Positions 17,463 through 26,316 of a stretch of 64,000 nt of DNA are shown piece after piece (the first letter of the stretch is position 1; every line of letters starts with the position of its first letter). Below the pieces are notes generated by a model. The model was not told the DNA's origin, made no database searches, and was given only the letters and a program-made list of their open reading frames with translations. This DNA comes from Ureibacillus composti (GTDB lineage Bacteria; Bacillota; Bacilli; Bacillales_A; Planococcaceae), in contig JAUCEP010000002.1 of the NCBI GenBank assembly GCA_030348875.1, forward strand, positions 3,489,001 through 3,553,000. Reading direction: 5' to 3'. A program made the position numbers and the translations under genes.

Positions 17463-17473
17463 TCAGATGCACT

Positions 17474-18241
17474 TTAAATATTAAAATAATCCAGGTTCTC
17501 TATACAATATGTTGGTTGCTTGTCTTTCTGTTTTACCATCTCAGTGTTCGTAACACCTGTATTCACATGAATTGTATCGCAACCAAAACGGATTCCACAG
17601 AGGATATCCGTATCGTAATTATCGCCTATCATAACCATCTCTTTTTGATCTAACCCATGCTCTTTTTGAATAACTTCTAACATGACTGGAGAAGGCTTTC
17701 CAATAAAAATTGGATCAACTGCTGCAACATTTGCCACTAATCTTACAAAAGAACCGTTTCCAGGTACAAAACCTCGTTCATCTGGGAATTTAACATCTTC
17801 ATTTGTCCCAATTAGTTTTGCCCCTCTTTGAACCGCTAAACAAGCTTTTGATAGCTTTTGATAGTCAATCATTCGATCAATTCCCATTACAACAACATCA
17901 GGGTTATCATCTTCTATGTGATTGAATCCAACTGATTTTAAAGCAAATCGTAAACCATCTGAACCAATAGTATGTATCTTGGCTTCAGGATAGTGGTTTG
18001 CAACATATTTAGCCGTTGCAAGTGAACTTGAATATATTCGCTCTTCCTCTACAATTAAACCAATATTGCGTAAAGCTTCTTGTAACTGTGCAGGAGTTTT
18101 AGATGAATTATTTGTCACGAAGTAATATTCAAGATTATTTTTTTGTAGATTTTGTATAAAACGAACAGCTGTTTCGATTCCTTCTTTCCCTCGATAAACC
18201 GTACCGTCTAAATCAAAACAGTAGGCTTTATAATTATTCAT
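17474..18241 (-). CDS. yutF: HAD-IIA family sugar-phosphatase (YutF/NagD-like)
   Basis: 255 residues. HAD motif I is FDLDGTVYRG at residues 9-18, motif II VTNNSSKTP at 43-51, the lysine of motif III lies in FIGKPSP, and motif IV is MIGDNYDTDI. Cap type IIA as in NagD/AraL. Family enzymes dephosphorylate small phosphometabolites with wide substrate range. It overlaps the end of the upstream yutE gene by 8 bases, so the two are co-transcribed. Confidence 0.9.
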   Translation of the reverse strand: MNNYKAYCFDLDGTVYRGKEGIETAVRFIQNLQKNNLEYYFVTNNSSKTPAQLQEALRNIGLIVEEERIYSSSLATAKYVANHYPEAKIHTIGSDGLRFALKSVGFNHIEDDNPDVVVMGIDRMIDYQKLSKACLAVQRGAKLIGTNEDVKFPDERGFVPGNGSFVRLVANVAAVDPIFIGKPSPVMLEVIQKEHGLDQKEMVMIGDNYDTDILCGIRFGCDTIHVNTGVTNTEMVKQKDKQPTYCIENLDYFNI

Positions 18242-18689
18242 TATGGTTCTCCGGTAAAAATGCAGAAACAGGTCCTAATTCATTTTCTAAGTAGCTTGAA
18301 ACAAGGCCCGAATACTTTTTCAAAGATGGTAGGTTGCTTGTCAACACATCAACAACCTGTTGATCATTTACATTGATGAATTCACGAACAAGCATTTTGC
18401 GTAAAGCAACTACTTCTTTTAATGGGTTTTCCATGTCCTCAGTAATCACTTTCTCATCGATTAAAATATCGATAATGTCTTCATAGCTTCCTGGGTCGCG
18501 CATAATAAAGCCATCAATCATTAGATTTCCTACATCCATTAACGCTTCGATCGTATTATGACCAATACATTGTAGTGCTAATTTAGATTTATCATCATTT
18601 AACCAATTGGCATCTTCCTCAAATAACGTTAAAATTTTATCCAAATAGTTTAATGTTGCACCAATTTTACTTCGATCTACAAAATACAT
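18234..18689 (-). CDS. yutE: DUF86 (HepT-like) family protein YutE
   Basis: 151 residues, all-helical. The DUF86 region is seen in IGHNTIEALMDVGNLMIDGF and DPGSYEDIIDIL. HepT ribonucleases of this fold use an R-x4-H-x-Y motif; here the matching stretch reads LRKMLVREFI, where His and Tyr are replaced by Arg and Phe, so nuclease activity is doubtful. No MntA-type nucleotidyltransferase is adjacent. It heads a two-gene unit with yutF, preceded by AAAAGGAGTG. Confidence 0.82.
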   Translation of the reverse strand: MYFVDRSKIGATLNYLDKILTLFEEDANWLNDDKSKLALQCIGHNTIEALMDVGNLMIDGFIMRDPGSYEDIIDILIDEKVITEDMENPLKEVVALRKMLVREFINVNDQQVVDVLTSNLPSLKKYSGLVSSYLENELGPVSAFLPENHNE

Positions 18690-18778
18690 AGATAAGCACT
18701 CCTTTTAATATAAAAGTTGATAGCTGTTTCTTATATATAGTAACATATTCTTAAGAGTTGGAAGGAGTTCAAAATAGA

Positions 18779-19045
18779 ATGGAACGTTTTTTCTTATATG
18801 ATGATGTTGAAGATACAAAAACACGATTTGTAAGTTTCACAGGTAAAAGACTGCGTTATGACTTAGCGATTATGCAGTCAAATCGCTTTTTTGGAAAAGT
18901 TTTAGTTTTAGATATGCAATTTAACCGTTTTGCAATAATCGGTACAGATGACCTTGAAGAACCGGGATATTTAGAACATGTTTTTAATCGAACAGAAGAA
19001 GAAGCGGAAGATCTTAGAGAATATTTAATAGAATTATTAGCATAG
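18779..19045 (+). CDS. DUF3055 family small protein
   Basis: 88 residues from the ATG at 18779 behind AAGGAG; an in-frame TTG at 18758 lies upstream of that site and is unlikely. Segments RFVSFTGKRLRYDLAIM and NRFFGKVLVLDMQFNR followed by an acidic tail resemble the DUF3055 (SAV0927-like) family, which in staphylococci also lies close to lipA. Function unknown. Divergent from yutE. Confidence 0.75.
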   Translation: MERFFLYDDVEDTKTRFVSFTGKRLRYDLAIMQSNRFFGKVLVLDMQFNRFAIIGTDDLEEPGYLEHVFNRTEEEAEDLREYLIELLA

Positions 19046-19130
19046 GTAAAAATGGTATACCTTAATCTTGTTTTCTGGCTAAATAGTCACGTTTCTTAGT
19101 AAGTATGATTAATAAGATTCATTAAAAGAT

Positions 19131-19175
19131 AAAACGCCTCACATAAGCTATAAAAGCGAATGTGAGGCGTTTTAA
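19131..19175. terminator. bidirectional terminator between DUF3055 gene and yutD
   Basis: 14-bp perfect stem AAAACGCCTCACAT and complement, 15-base loop, then TTTTAA. Confidence 0.8.
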
Positions 19176-19237
19176 TCTATTATCTTCATTCAGTAGAAGA
19201 CTTTCACCTAAAAAGGATTACGTCAAGACGTAATTGG

Positions 19238-19588
19238 TTATTGTTCTATTCCCTCTTGAATTTCTTCATTTACAGCTGATTCTACATGTGTAGTTGACTC
19301 AAGTTGTTTTGGAGCTTTACCTGTTTTTCGTAAAATAAAATATGCGCAGCCAAAATTACAGTACTCATATAAATAATCTTCTACACTGCTAATCTTTGTA
19401 TCAAACGTTGCTTTGTGGTTTTTATCTTCAAAGAATCCTTTTAGTCTAAGTTGACCATATCCCCAATCACCGACGATATAATCATACTTTGTTAAAATGT
19501 CAGAGAATCGTGAAAGGAATACATCTTCTTTAAAACCATCACGCACATTTTCTAAGATTTCGTATGCATATCCTTCTGCAACAATCAT
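19238..19588 (-). CDS. yutD: YutD family protein (DUF1027)
   Basis: 116 residues. The core RFSDILTKYDYIVGDWGYGQLRLKGF at about residues 27-52 and DYLYEYCNFGCAYFILRK at about 70-87 are diagnostic of YutD. A low-complexity acidic tail of about 25 residues follows. Function unknown. Strong GGAGGAGG site; begins 26 bases after lipA, so probably in one transcript with it. Confidence 0.88.
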   Translation of the reverse strand: MIVAEGYAYEILENVRDGFKEDVFLSRFSDILTKYDYIVGDWGYGQLRLKGFFEDKNHKATFDTKISSVEDYLYEYCNFGCAYFILRKTGKAPKQLESTTHVESAVNEEIQEGIEQ

Positions 19589-19614
19589 TGATATACCTCC
19601 TCCACAAAGCCTAA

Positions 19615-20532
19615 TTACGCTTCTGCTTGTAGCTGTCTCTCTTTTGTTGCTTCATTTACTTGCTCATCAGCATGATAACTACTACGAACTAACGGACCAG
19701 CTTCGCAATGCTTGAACCCTTTATCCATTGCAATTTTACGAAGTTTACCAAATTCTAGAGGTGTATAATATTTTTGTACTGCTAGATGTTTCTTAGATGG
19801 TTGCAAATATTGACCAATAGTCATGATATCCACATTATTTGCACGAAGATCATCCATTACTTCAATAATTTCATCCCACGTTTCACCTAATCCAATCATT
19901 AAAGAAGACTTTGTTGGAATATCAGGTTGCATTTCTTTCGCTCTTCTTAAAAATTCAAGTGAACGATCATATTTTGCACGTGCACGAACTCTTGGAGTTA
20001 AACGACGTACTGTTTCTATATTATGGTTTAAAATATCTGGTTTTGCGTCCATTACCATTTGTAAGTTTTCTTCTACTCCACCTAAATCAGAAGGTAAAAC
20101 TTCAACGGATGTTTGAGGTGTTTTGCGACGAATTGCGCGAATTGTTTCAGCTAAAACTCCTGCTCCACCATCTTTTAAATCATCACGTGCAACCATTGTA
20201 ATTACTACGTGTTTTAAATTCATGATTTCAACAGAATCGGCTACGCGTTCTGGTTCTGCCAAATCTAATTCATTTGGCAATCCAGTTTTAACTGCACAAA
20301 AACGACAAGCACGTGTACAAACTGCACCTAAAATCATCATTGTTGCTGTTCTACGCTCTCCCCAACATTCGTGGATATTTGGACAACGTGCTTCCTCACA
20401 AACTGTATGAAGGTTTTTCTCACGCATTAATTTTTTTAGACCCTTATATTCGTCGTTCGTATTTAACTTTATTTTTAACCATTCAGGTTTACGTAAAATT
20501 TCTTTATTGTTAGTAGGTTTACAAGAAGTCAT
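19615..20532 (-). CDS. lipA: lipoyl synthase
   Basis: 305 residues from the ATG at 20532 with AGGAG upstream; the frame continues 30 codons further without a ribosome site. It is a radical-SAM enzyme that inserts two sulfurs into protein-bound octanoate. The auxiliary cluster motif is [12 protein letters not shown] and the radical-SAM motif is CTRACRFC (C-x3-C-x2-C). The C-terminal RSSY serine ligand is present in [10 protein letters not shown]. It depends on Fe-S supply (suf, yutI, the A-type carrier) and its product modifies proteins such as GcvH in this window. Confidence 0.96.
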   Translation of the reverse strand: MTSCKPTNNKEILRKPEWLKIKLNTNDEYKGLKKLMREKNLHTVCEEARCPNIHECWGERRTATMMILGAVCTRACRFCAVKTGLPNELDLAEPERVADSVEIMNLKHVVITMVARDDLKDGGAGVLAETIRAIRRKTPQTSVEVLPSDLGGVEENLQMVMDAKPDILNHNIETVRRLTPRVRARAKYDRSLEFLRRAKEMQPDIPTKSSLMIGLGETWDEIIEVMDDLRANNVDIMTIGQYLQPSKKHLAVQKYYTPLEFGKLRKIAMDKGFKHCEAGPLVRSSYHADEQVNEATKERQLQAEA

Positions 20533-20656
20533 TTTTTCCGCTCCTATCGTTCTATACGTTACTATAAATAATTGTACTATACATACTGTTGTCAATGTAA
20601 CATATTCCTTCCCTTGCAACAACTAACTTATTTTTCTATGCAAATGTTCGAAATTT

Positions 20657-21454
20657 TCAATTATTATATTCTTGAACCGGGTTTGGATAAGGTACCTCGA
20701 TGGAAGGTTGAGCTCCCTCTCCACCGTTCGTATAAATATTTGGAACAGTTCCTCTAATTAAACCAATCGCTACCGGAATTTTTTGTTCAACAGTTGTTGA
20801 TTTACTAGCAAACGGGACGATGATTTGTACATTTACAATTAAATTTAAATTTACTTCTACTAATGCATTATTAATACCAAACTCTTTAAATGTTGTTTCG
20901 ACCCCACTTGCTACATTCCCAATAATATGAAATCTTATTGGCACTTTTGGACCTAAATTTCCCAGTAGTGGGAGGTTTAAAGCTTGTGCAATTGGAACCA
21001 AGAAAACAATCCCATCTCCAGCTTGGATTTCATTCACATCATACTCAATATTGTCCAACTCCGGTAATTTAGACAAATCACCATTTTCGGCTAGTTCTAA
21101 ATGTTCCTTCACTAGTGCAACTGTTTCACCACGTACTCGGTTAATAATTTCAGTATTAAATTTTGTTGTAACCATATAATCAGATTCTGTCGGTAAATCC
21201 TCTATAATATCATTAACATCTAAAACTGTTGACGTTCTAGAATTAATTGCTTTACTGACAACATGCGATGCAATTTTGGTTGTTTGCACTTCAGCATAAT
21301 CCAAATAAACTGGCATTAGTCGGGAGTTTAAAAAATATAAGAAGAAGACAAGCGTTGCCATTATTGCAAAAACAAATAAACCTAATCGATTATACTTGTT
21401 ACTTCTTCGCTTATAATAAAACTTCATTCTTTTTGGTGGTCGACGAGAAAACAA
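20657..21454 (-). CDS. yunB: sporulation protein YunB
   Basis: 265 residues from a TTG at 21454 placed after AGGAGGAG. A basic N-terminus (RRPPKRMKFYYKRRSNK) precedes one membrane helix at about residues 26-43, then an extracytoplasmic domain of about 215 residues. Features such as VPIAQALNLPLLGNLGPKVPIRF and a C-terminal Pro-rich tail fit YunB, a protein required for spore formation in B. subtilis. The ribosome site lies inside a hairpin (21460-21491), which may limit translation. Confidence 0.88.
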   Translation of the reverse strand: MFSRRPPKRMKFYYKRRSNKYNRLGLFVFAIMATLVFFLYFLNSRLMPVYLDYAEVQTTKIASHVVSKAINSRTSTVLDVNDIIEDLPTESDYMVTTKFNTEIINRVRGETVALVKEHLELAENGDLSKLPELDNIEYDVNEIQAGDGIVFLVPIAQALNLPLLGNLGPKVPIRFHIIGNVASGVETTFKEFGINNALVEVNLNLIVNVQIIVPFASKSTTVEQKIPVAIGLIRGTVPNIYTNGGEGAQPSIEVPYPNPVQEYNN

Positions 21455-21459
21455 AAAAT

Positions 21460-21491
21460 CTCCTCCTGTTCCAATTTATGAACAAGAGGAG
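21460..21491 (-). promoter_or_regulatory. hairpin that buries the yunB ribosome site
   Basis: On the minus strand CTCCTC-TT-GTTC pairs with GAAC-AG-GAGGAG across an 8-base loop, followed by ATTTTTT. The 3' arm is the yunB Shine-Dalgarno sequence. It could act as a terminator for the upstream HD-GYP gene, as a translational block, or both. Confidence 0.5.
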
Positions 21492-21495
21492 TGGA

Positions 21496-22599
21496 CTATT
21501 CGACACCAATTACATATTCTGTTTCTACCTTTAAAATCTTTAAATTAGTCACTTCCATTAAATTAAGAATATAAGTTGCTTTTAACAGAATTTGATTTTC
21601 TTCAAAGATTCGAATAATTGGTCTGGAGGAATCAGTTATATTTTGTTTTGCTACAACACCCCGTCGACCATCTGACAGCATGACAATTGTGCCATTTGGA
21701 TAATGAACAACACTTCTCTTTAATGCTTCTACAACTTTGGCATCGTAAAGCGTTCCACTACCAGCGTCAATGATACAAATCCCTTGCGAAGGCAACATTT
21801 TTTCACGATAAACACGATTAGAAGTAACTGCATCAAAAACGTCTGCAACTGCTATGACTTTAGCATAAGGATGAATCTCATAATCAACTAAACCTCTAGG
21901 GTAGCCACTCCCATCAAGTCGCTCATGATGCTGGAAGGCACAATGTGCAACAAGTAGTGAAATCGTATGTAAATTACGCAAAATTTCAAATCCATATGTA
22001 GTATGATGTTTCATCGTTTCGTATTCTTCATCTGATAAACGACCCGGTTTTAATAAAATACTAGTAGGAACCATTAACTTCCCTACATCATGTAACATGG
22101 CACCAATTCCGATATTTCGAAGATCATTAGAGGAATAACCTAATTCCTTTGCAATGGCAAGTGAATAAAGAGTCACTTGAAATGAATGTTGATATAAATA
22201 CTCATCATATAAAAATGCATCGGTTAGTACAGTTAAAATTTCTTCACTATTTAATATTGAATCTAATAAATCATCAACTATGACACCAATTACCTTGGAT
22301 TGCTTATCCAATACTAAGGACGCATCTTGGAAATTTAGTCCTTTAATTTTATGGAAGGAATCGGTAATCTGATTAACAATCTTCATCCGCTTTTCAGTAG
22401 GAACTGATTCCTCGACCTCAATCCCACTAGAAATCAGATCATCAATATATACATAACGAATATTTAATTGTTTTAATCGGTCAATAATACGGTCAGAGAC
22501 AATTGCATCAGCTTTTAATAAAGGGTGACCAGCCTCATTATAAATTGTTCTGCCAATTTTCATTCCCGATTTTAGTATATTTATTGAAATTAGCCTCAT
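21496..22599 (-). CDS. HD-GYP domain protein (putative c-di-GMP phosphodiesterase)
   Basis: 367 residues. An N-terminal region of about 120 residues (DUF3391-like start, LKSGMKIGRTIYNEAGHPLL) precedes the HD-GYP domain at about 130-300. Catalytic residues are intact: HSFQVTLYS, MLHDVGKLMVP (HD pair), HHTTYGF and the signature HHERLDGSGYPRG. A C-terminal beta tail follows. Such proteins hydrolyse cyclic di-GMP. It stands immediately upstream of yunB on the same strand. An alternative role in another cyclic dinucleotide pathway cannot be excluded. Confidence 0.87.
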   Translation of the reverse strand: MRLISINILKSGMKIGRTIYNEAGHPLLKADAIVSDRIIDRLKQLNIRYVYIDDLISSGIEVEESVPTEKRMKIVNQITDSFHKIKGLNFQDASLVLDKQSKVIGVIVDDLLDSILNSEEILTVLTDAFLYDEYLYQHSFQVTLYSLAIAKELGYSSNDLRNIGIGAMLHDVGKLMVPTSILLKPGRLSDEEYETMKHHTTYGFEILRNLHTISLLVAHCAFQHHERLDGSGYPRGLVDYEIHPYAKVIAVADVFDAVTSNRVYREKMLPSQGICIIDAGSGTLYDAKVVEALKRSVVHYPNGTIVMLSDGRRGVVAKQNITDSSRPIIRIFEENQILLKATYILNLMEVTNLKILKVETEYVIGVE

Positions 22600-22796
22600 A
22601 AATTTTGCTCCAATTCATTTCTCATAACAATACCACTGCCGTTATTATATGCGTTCTATTCATACCACTTCAACAACTTATTGAAACGAAACTGACTTAA
22701 CGCACGTATCTCAATAGACTGAGACATAGATATAATTTTAAAGAAAAGCCACTATTAACTATAATAAGATTCTAATCTTTATAATTCGGATTAATA
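22600..22796. other. upstream region of the HD-GYP gene
   Basis: Part of a 464-bp gene-free stretch (22600-23063). The portion nearest the HD-GYP start is AT-rich promoter-like DNA. The rest is occupied by a family-A repeat and an AT-rich spacer behind yunD. No gene seen. Confidence 0.5.
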
Positions 22797-22977
22797 AGTG
22801 TTAGCCATTCACAAGAAACCGCGGCCTACCACTGTAAGCCGCGTAAAATTTCAGAAAGTTTAGAAGGACAAATTATATGTGAGCGGACCTTATACACGAA
22901 GCACAAAGACAAGTCGTAAAGACACGTTTCAACGTGGCTTTGCGGCTTGTGTGCTTAGTCCGCTCTCACCAGACACT
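22797..22977 (+). repeat. family-A structured repeat, copy 1
   Basis: About 180 bp. Ends AGTGT / ACACT are inverted. First module: hairpin CGCGGC / GCCGCG closing the loop CTACCACTGTAA. Second module: outer stem GAGCGGAC (22881) / GTCCGCTC (22958), then a long stem built from AGCACA, CAAGTCGTAAAG and CACG (22923) against CGTG (22933), CTTTGCGGCTTG and TGTGCT. More than 80 percent alike by eye to the copy at 31966. Confidence 0.85.
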
Positions 22978-23063
22978 AAATTTAGATTCTTTATAAAGAA
23001 TTAACTTCTTTATCAGAATTAACTTATATTAAGTTTGGTATAGTTAACATTAATAAAATAAAC

Positions 23064-24425
23064 TTATAAATACTTCTTGCCATGTTCAACTAAAATATCT
23101 CGCAAAAAGAGCGGTAAGTAATATTTTTTCTTTGCATACTTAAATGTTGGAAAGAAGTAACCAAATGTAAACATATCTAGGGTTGCTAATTGATAAGTGG
23201 CATCTAAATCTGCTTTTACCCCTTTTACGAACAACTCTCGATGCTTGTTTAATGAAAATTCATAAGTGAGCATTTTTCCAAAAATGGATCCCCTAAAGCC
23301 TAATCCCTTTAACTCTAATAGAGGCCATTCCTCATTTTTGGATTGGGATAAAATTTCTCTTAGCTCTGTTCCCGTTAGTTCGATTACACATACATTAATG
23401 GGATGAGGTAAAATTCGGTGAATATCATATGAAGTAATAACTCCTTTATGCAATCCATCTAAAAAGATCCCTGCATTGAACATGGTACAATCCGCATTTG
23501 TGAAATCTAACAGAGCTTGAGCAAACAACTTTGAGATTTGCGAGTGATGAAACCATTCTTTATTATAGGTTTTTTTTGTTTCAAACACAGGAGCTTGCAA
23601 TAATTCCTTCCCCTTACCGGAAAGCTCTTGCAAAAATAGCTCTTCCCCTTGTATTTCTGAAAGGAGCGCGTTTTCAATGACCTGTTCTTCTTTATTTACT
23701 AATTTGCGTGTTTGTGGATTAAACTGAAGAGTAAGATGACCTGTATAAGCACCAAATTTCCCACAACCTGTTAGTAATACACCATTAACCATTTTTCCAT
23801 CCTGTAATAAATGATGTGTATGAGAACCAAATATAACATCAATGGCAGGACAAGCCTCTGCTAAAAGTTCATCTTCTGTAATCCCTAAATGAGATAGACA
23901 AAGTAATATATCTACTTCGCTTCTTAACTGATTGGCTAATTCGATTAATTTTTCTTTAGGTTCTGTTACATTCCAATTCAGTTCACTATAAAAAACTTTA
24001 TATAACGCTGTTGCGCCAATAACTCCAATTGTTGTACCATTTTCTGTTTTAAGTATTGTATATGGCTTTAGCCACTTCGGCGCACGCCCATGTAAGGGTT
24101 CAATATTTGCTACTACAACATCAAAATTAGCTTCATGATATAGCGAATAGAGGTCTTCAAAGGATAGTGTGATACCTTCATTATTCCCGATTGTTACAAC
24201 ATCATATTGCGCTTCATTTAATAGTTTTACATTACCTTTTCCTAATGTTGCTTCAGTATAAATATTTGAACGGTCAAGATGGTCACCAACATCAAAAAGA
24301 AAACTTGGCTCACCATTTTTTGCATTTTCTATGCGTTGATTTTTGATAAATGATTGCATACGTGGCCAGTATTCAAAATGACTATGTATATCATTTGTAT
24401 GATATATATGAATTGTTTCAAGCAT
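23064..24425 (-). CDS. yunD: cytoplasmic 5'-nucleotidase / metallophosphoesterase family protein (YunD)
   Basis: 453 residues from the ATG at 24425, correctly spaced from AAGGATGG; an ATG at 24437 overlaps that site. Metallophosphatase motifs in order: HTNDIHSH at residues 9-16, DVGDHLD, GNNEG (variant of GNHE), LSHLG and GSHTHH. The C-terminal 5'-nucleotidase domain follows from about residue 290. There is no signal peptide, unlike UshA. It hydrolyses nucleotide- or sugar-nucleotide-type phosphoesters; the precise substrate is unknown. Downstream of yunE with 27 bases between. Confidence 0.88.
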   Translation of the reverse strand: MLETIHIYHTNDIHSHFEYWPRMQSFIKNQRIENAKNGEPSFLFDVGDHLDRSNIYTEATLGKGNVKLLNEAQYDVVTIGNNEGITLSFEDLYSLYHEANFDVVVANIEPLHGRAPKWLKPYTILKTENGTTIGVIGATALYKVFYSELNWNVTEPKEKLIELANQLRSEVDILLCLSHLGITEDELLAEACPAIDVIFGSHTHHLLQDGKMVNGVLLTGCGKFGAYTGHLTLQFNPQTRKLVNKEEQVIENALLSEIQGEELFLQELSGKGKELLQAPVFETKKTYNKEWFHHSQISKLFAQALLDFTNADCTMFNAGIFLDGLHKGVITSYDIHRILPHPINVCVIELTGTELREILSQSKNEEWPLLELKGLGFRGSIFGKMLTYEFSLNKHRELFVKGVKADLDATYQLATLDMFTFGYFFPTFKYAKKKYYLPLFLRDILVEHGKKYL

Positions 24426-24452
24426 GTTGTAATCCATCCTTTTCGCAAAAGG

Positions 24453-25274
24453 TTAAAATAAACCATCAACAATTGATCGAATTCCTAATAAAAGTAAAAT
24501 AATTCGTAATGCAAATATTAGTGTCTCTGATTTTAACTTTTTATTTAATGATGCACCAATTTTTGCTCCGATAAAAGCACCAATAATAACAGGCAATGTA
24601 TAAATCCACGGCACATTTCCAAGTGAAATATGACTAATTGAGTTTACGATTGACGTTAAAAATACCATAAACATTGACGTCGCCACTGCAACATGCGGAG
24701 GAAATCGGAATAATAGTAACATGGCTGGTACGATCATAGAGCCACCACCGATTCCAAATAAACCTGAAGCAAAGCCAATGAAAAAGGTAAGTAATAATGC
24801 AAACCAAACTGGATACCCGTAAACAAATTCTGTACCAGTGTGATCTGTAAAATGACGTTTTGTACCGTGTTCTACAAACCATGTGATAGGCTTAAGCTTA
24901 TCTTGCACTAATAATAAAATAGCTAATAAAATTAATACTATTCCAAAATAAGTATTAAACGAAGGAAGATCTAATCCTTTATTCACCCATGCACCCAAAA
25001 CTGTTCCCGGTACACTACCAATAAAAAAGATAAATCCACTTTTATAATCAACTCTTTTAGTTTTAGCATATGACAACGTTGAGGATAGCCCTGTAAAGAT
25101 CATCATAACGACTGATAATCCAACAACTGTTTGCGGTGTTAAATCTGGAATATACCCTAATGAAATTCCTATAAATAATGTTGCAGGTACGAGGATTGCA
25201 CCGCCTCCTAAGCCGACAAGCGCACCAATAATACCTGAACTTAACGCGATCATTGCAAGTAATAAAAACTCCAT
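24453..25274 (-). CDS. yunE: TSUP family transporter (TauE/SafE), YunE
   Basis: 273 residues from the ATG at 25274 (GGAG 10 bases upstream). Two homologous halves of four helices each, with repeats of the glycine motif: SSGIIGALVGLGGGAILVP near the N-terminus and ASGLFGIGGGSMIVPAMLL in the second half. TSUP members export small sulfur-containing or organic anions such as sulfite or sulfoacetate. The substrate is not known. Operon yunF-yunE-yunD. Confidence 0.9.
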   Translation of the reverse strand: MEFLLLAMIALSSGIIGALVGLGGGAILVPATLFIGISLGYIPDLTPQTVVGLSVVMMIFTGLSSTLSYAKTKRVDYKSGFIFFIGSVPGTVLGAWVNKGLDLPSFNTYFGIVLILLAILLLVQDKLKPITWFVEHGTKRHFTDHTGTEFVYGYPVWFALLLTFFIGFASGLFGIGGGSMIVPAMLLLFRFPPHVAVATSMFMVFLTSIVNSISHISLGNVPWIYTLPVIIGAFIGAKIGASLNKKLKSETLIFALRIILLLLGIRSIVDGLF

Positions 25275-25281
25275 TATTATT

Positions 25282-26136
25282 TTAATCTCCTTCAAATAAA
25301 TCTAACTGTTTAGGAGATAAGCCACTATATTCAATATTTAATATGCTTTGTAATTGCTTGGCGTTTTTCGCAGCATGATGACCGGAATTGTTATTAAATA
25401 ACACATAAACATCTTTTGCCTGTTGCTTTAATTGTAATATAATTTGAGCTAATCCCTGTAGTTCTTCTTCATTATAATCATATAAAAACCGAACTTCTCT
25501 CCAGTTTTCTTTCTGACCTGCACTCCGCCACCCGTGTATATTTCGACCATGAATTCTAACAATAACTTGATCTGTAGTCGCCTCACTTACTAGAGGAACT
25601 GAGCCAGAACCTGCCTGTGGTTCGTCACAAACAGTATGGATTAAGTCATTTTCGTTCAAAAATTTCAACATTTTATGTCTCATTTGACCTGCATACCAAG
25701 TTTGATTGCGAAATTCGATGGCAACTGGGAATCCCCGTAATTGTTCTTTAATATATCGTATATAATTAATATTCTTCACATTACAATCGTACCATGGAGG
25801 AAATTGAACAAGTATTGCTCCTAGCTTGCCATGATTCTTAAATACATTGGCACTTTCTATAAATGAATTAAACATATCATTTCTAGTTTCAAAAGGAATT
25901 TCCCCCCGATTGTGTCCTGTCATTCCTTGATAGGATTTCACAATAAATTGAAAGTTATCGGGAGTTTCATTACACCATTTCTCAATACTTGTTTGAGAAG
26001 GAATTGCATAAAAGGACGTATCTACTTCAACAATTGGAAAATGCCCACTATAAGCAAAAAGTTTATCGCGGGTTGTAGTTCCTTCATTATAAAGATCAGG
26101 ATGGTCACTCCAACCTGTAAGACCAATGTATACCAA
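25282..26136 (-). CDS. yunF: DUF72 family protein YunF
   Basis: 284 residues from a TTG at 26136, 6 bases after GGAGAAGG. The frame is open 19 codons further, but homologues begin with IYIGLTGW as here. A TIM-barrel DUF72 pattern: IGLTGWSDHPDLY, FPIVEVDTSFYAIP, FVAI/AIEFRNQTWY near residue 160, and YVLFNNNSGHHAAKNA near the end. Biochemical role unknown. First gene of a three-gene operon with yunE and yunD. Confidence 0.88.
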   Translation of the reverse strand: MVYIGLTGWSDHPDLYNEGTTTRDKLFAYSGHFPIVEVDTSFYAIPSQTSIEKWCNETPDNFQFIVKSYQGMTGHNRGEIPFETRNDMFNSFIESANVFKNHGKLGAILVQFPPWYDCNVKNINYIRYIKEQLRGFPVAIEFRNQTWYAGQMRHKMLKFLNENDLIHTVCDEPQAGSGSVPLVSEATTDQVIVRIHGRNIHGWRSAGQKENWREVRFLYDYNEEELQGLAQIILQLKQQAKDVYVLFNNNSGHHAAKNAKQLQSILNIEYSGLSPKQLDLFEGD

Positions 26137-26267
26137 TAAATACCTTCTCCTTTCCAATATCATACCATAGACATTACCAAAAAATGATATCATACGTTTT
26201 CTTCATTCAAAGAAAAGAAGAATTTAAATTCATTAACATTTACGAGGAATCATACTCCCCCATATAG

Positions 26268-26303
26268 AAAAAAGCGAGCTAGCAATTTGCTAACTCGCTT
26301 TGG
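26268..26303 (-). terminator. intrinsic terminator after sufB
   Basis: Stem AAAGCGAGTTAGCAA with a near-perfect complement, followed by TTTTTT on the minus strand; 14 bases beyond the sufB stop. Confidence 0.9.
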
Positions 26304-26316
26304 TGTTATATTGGCA

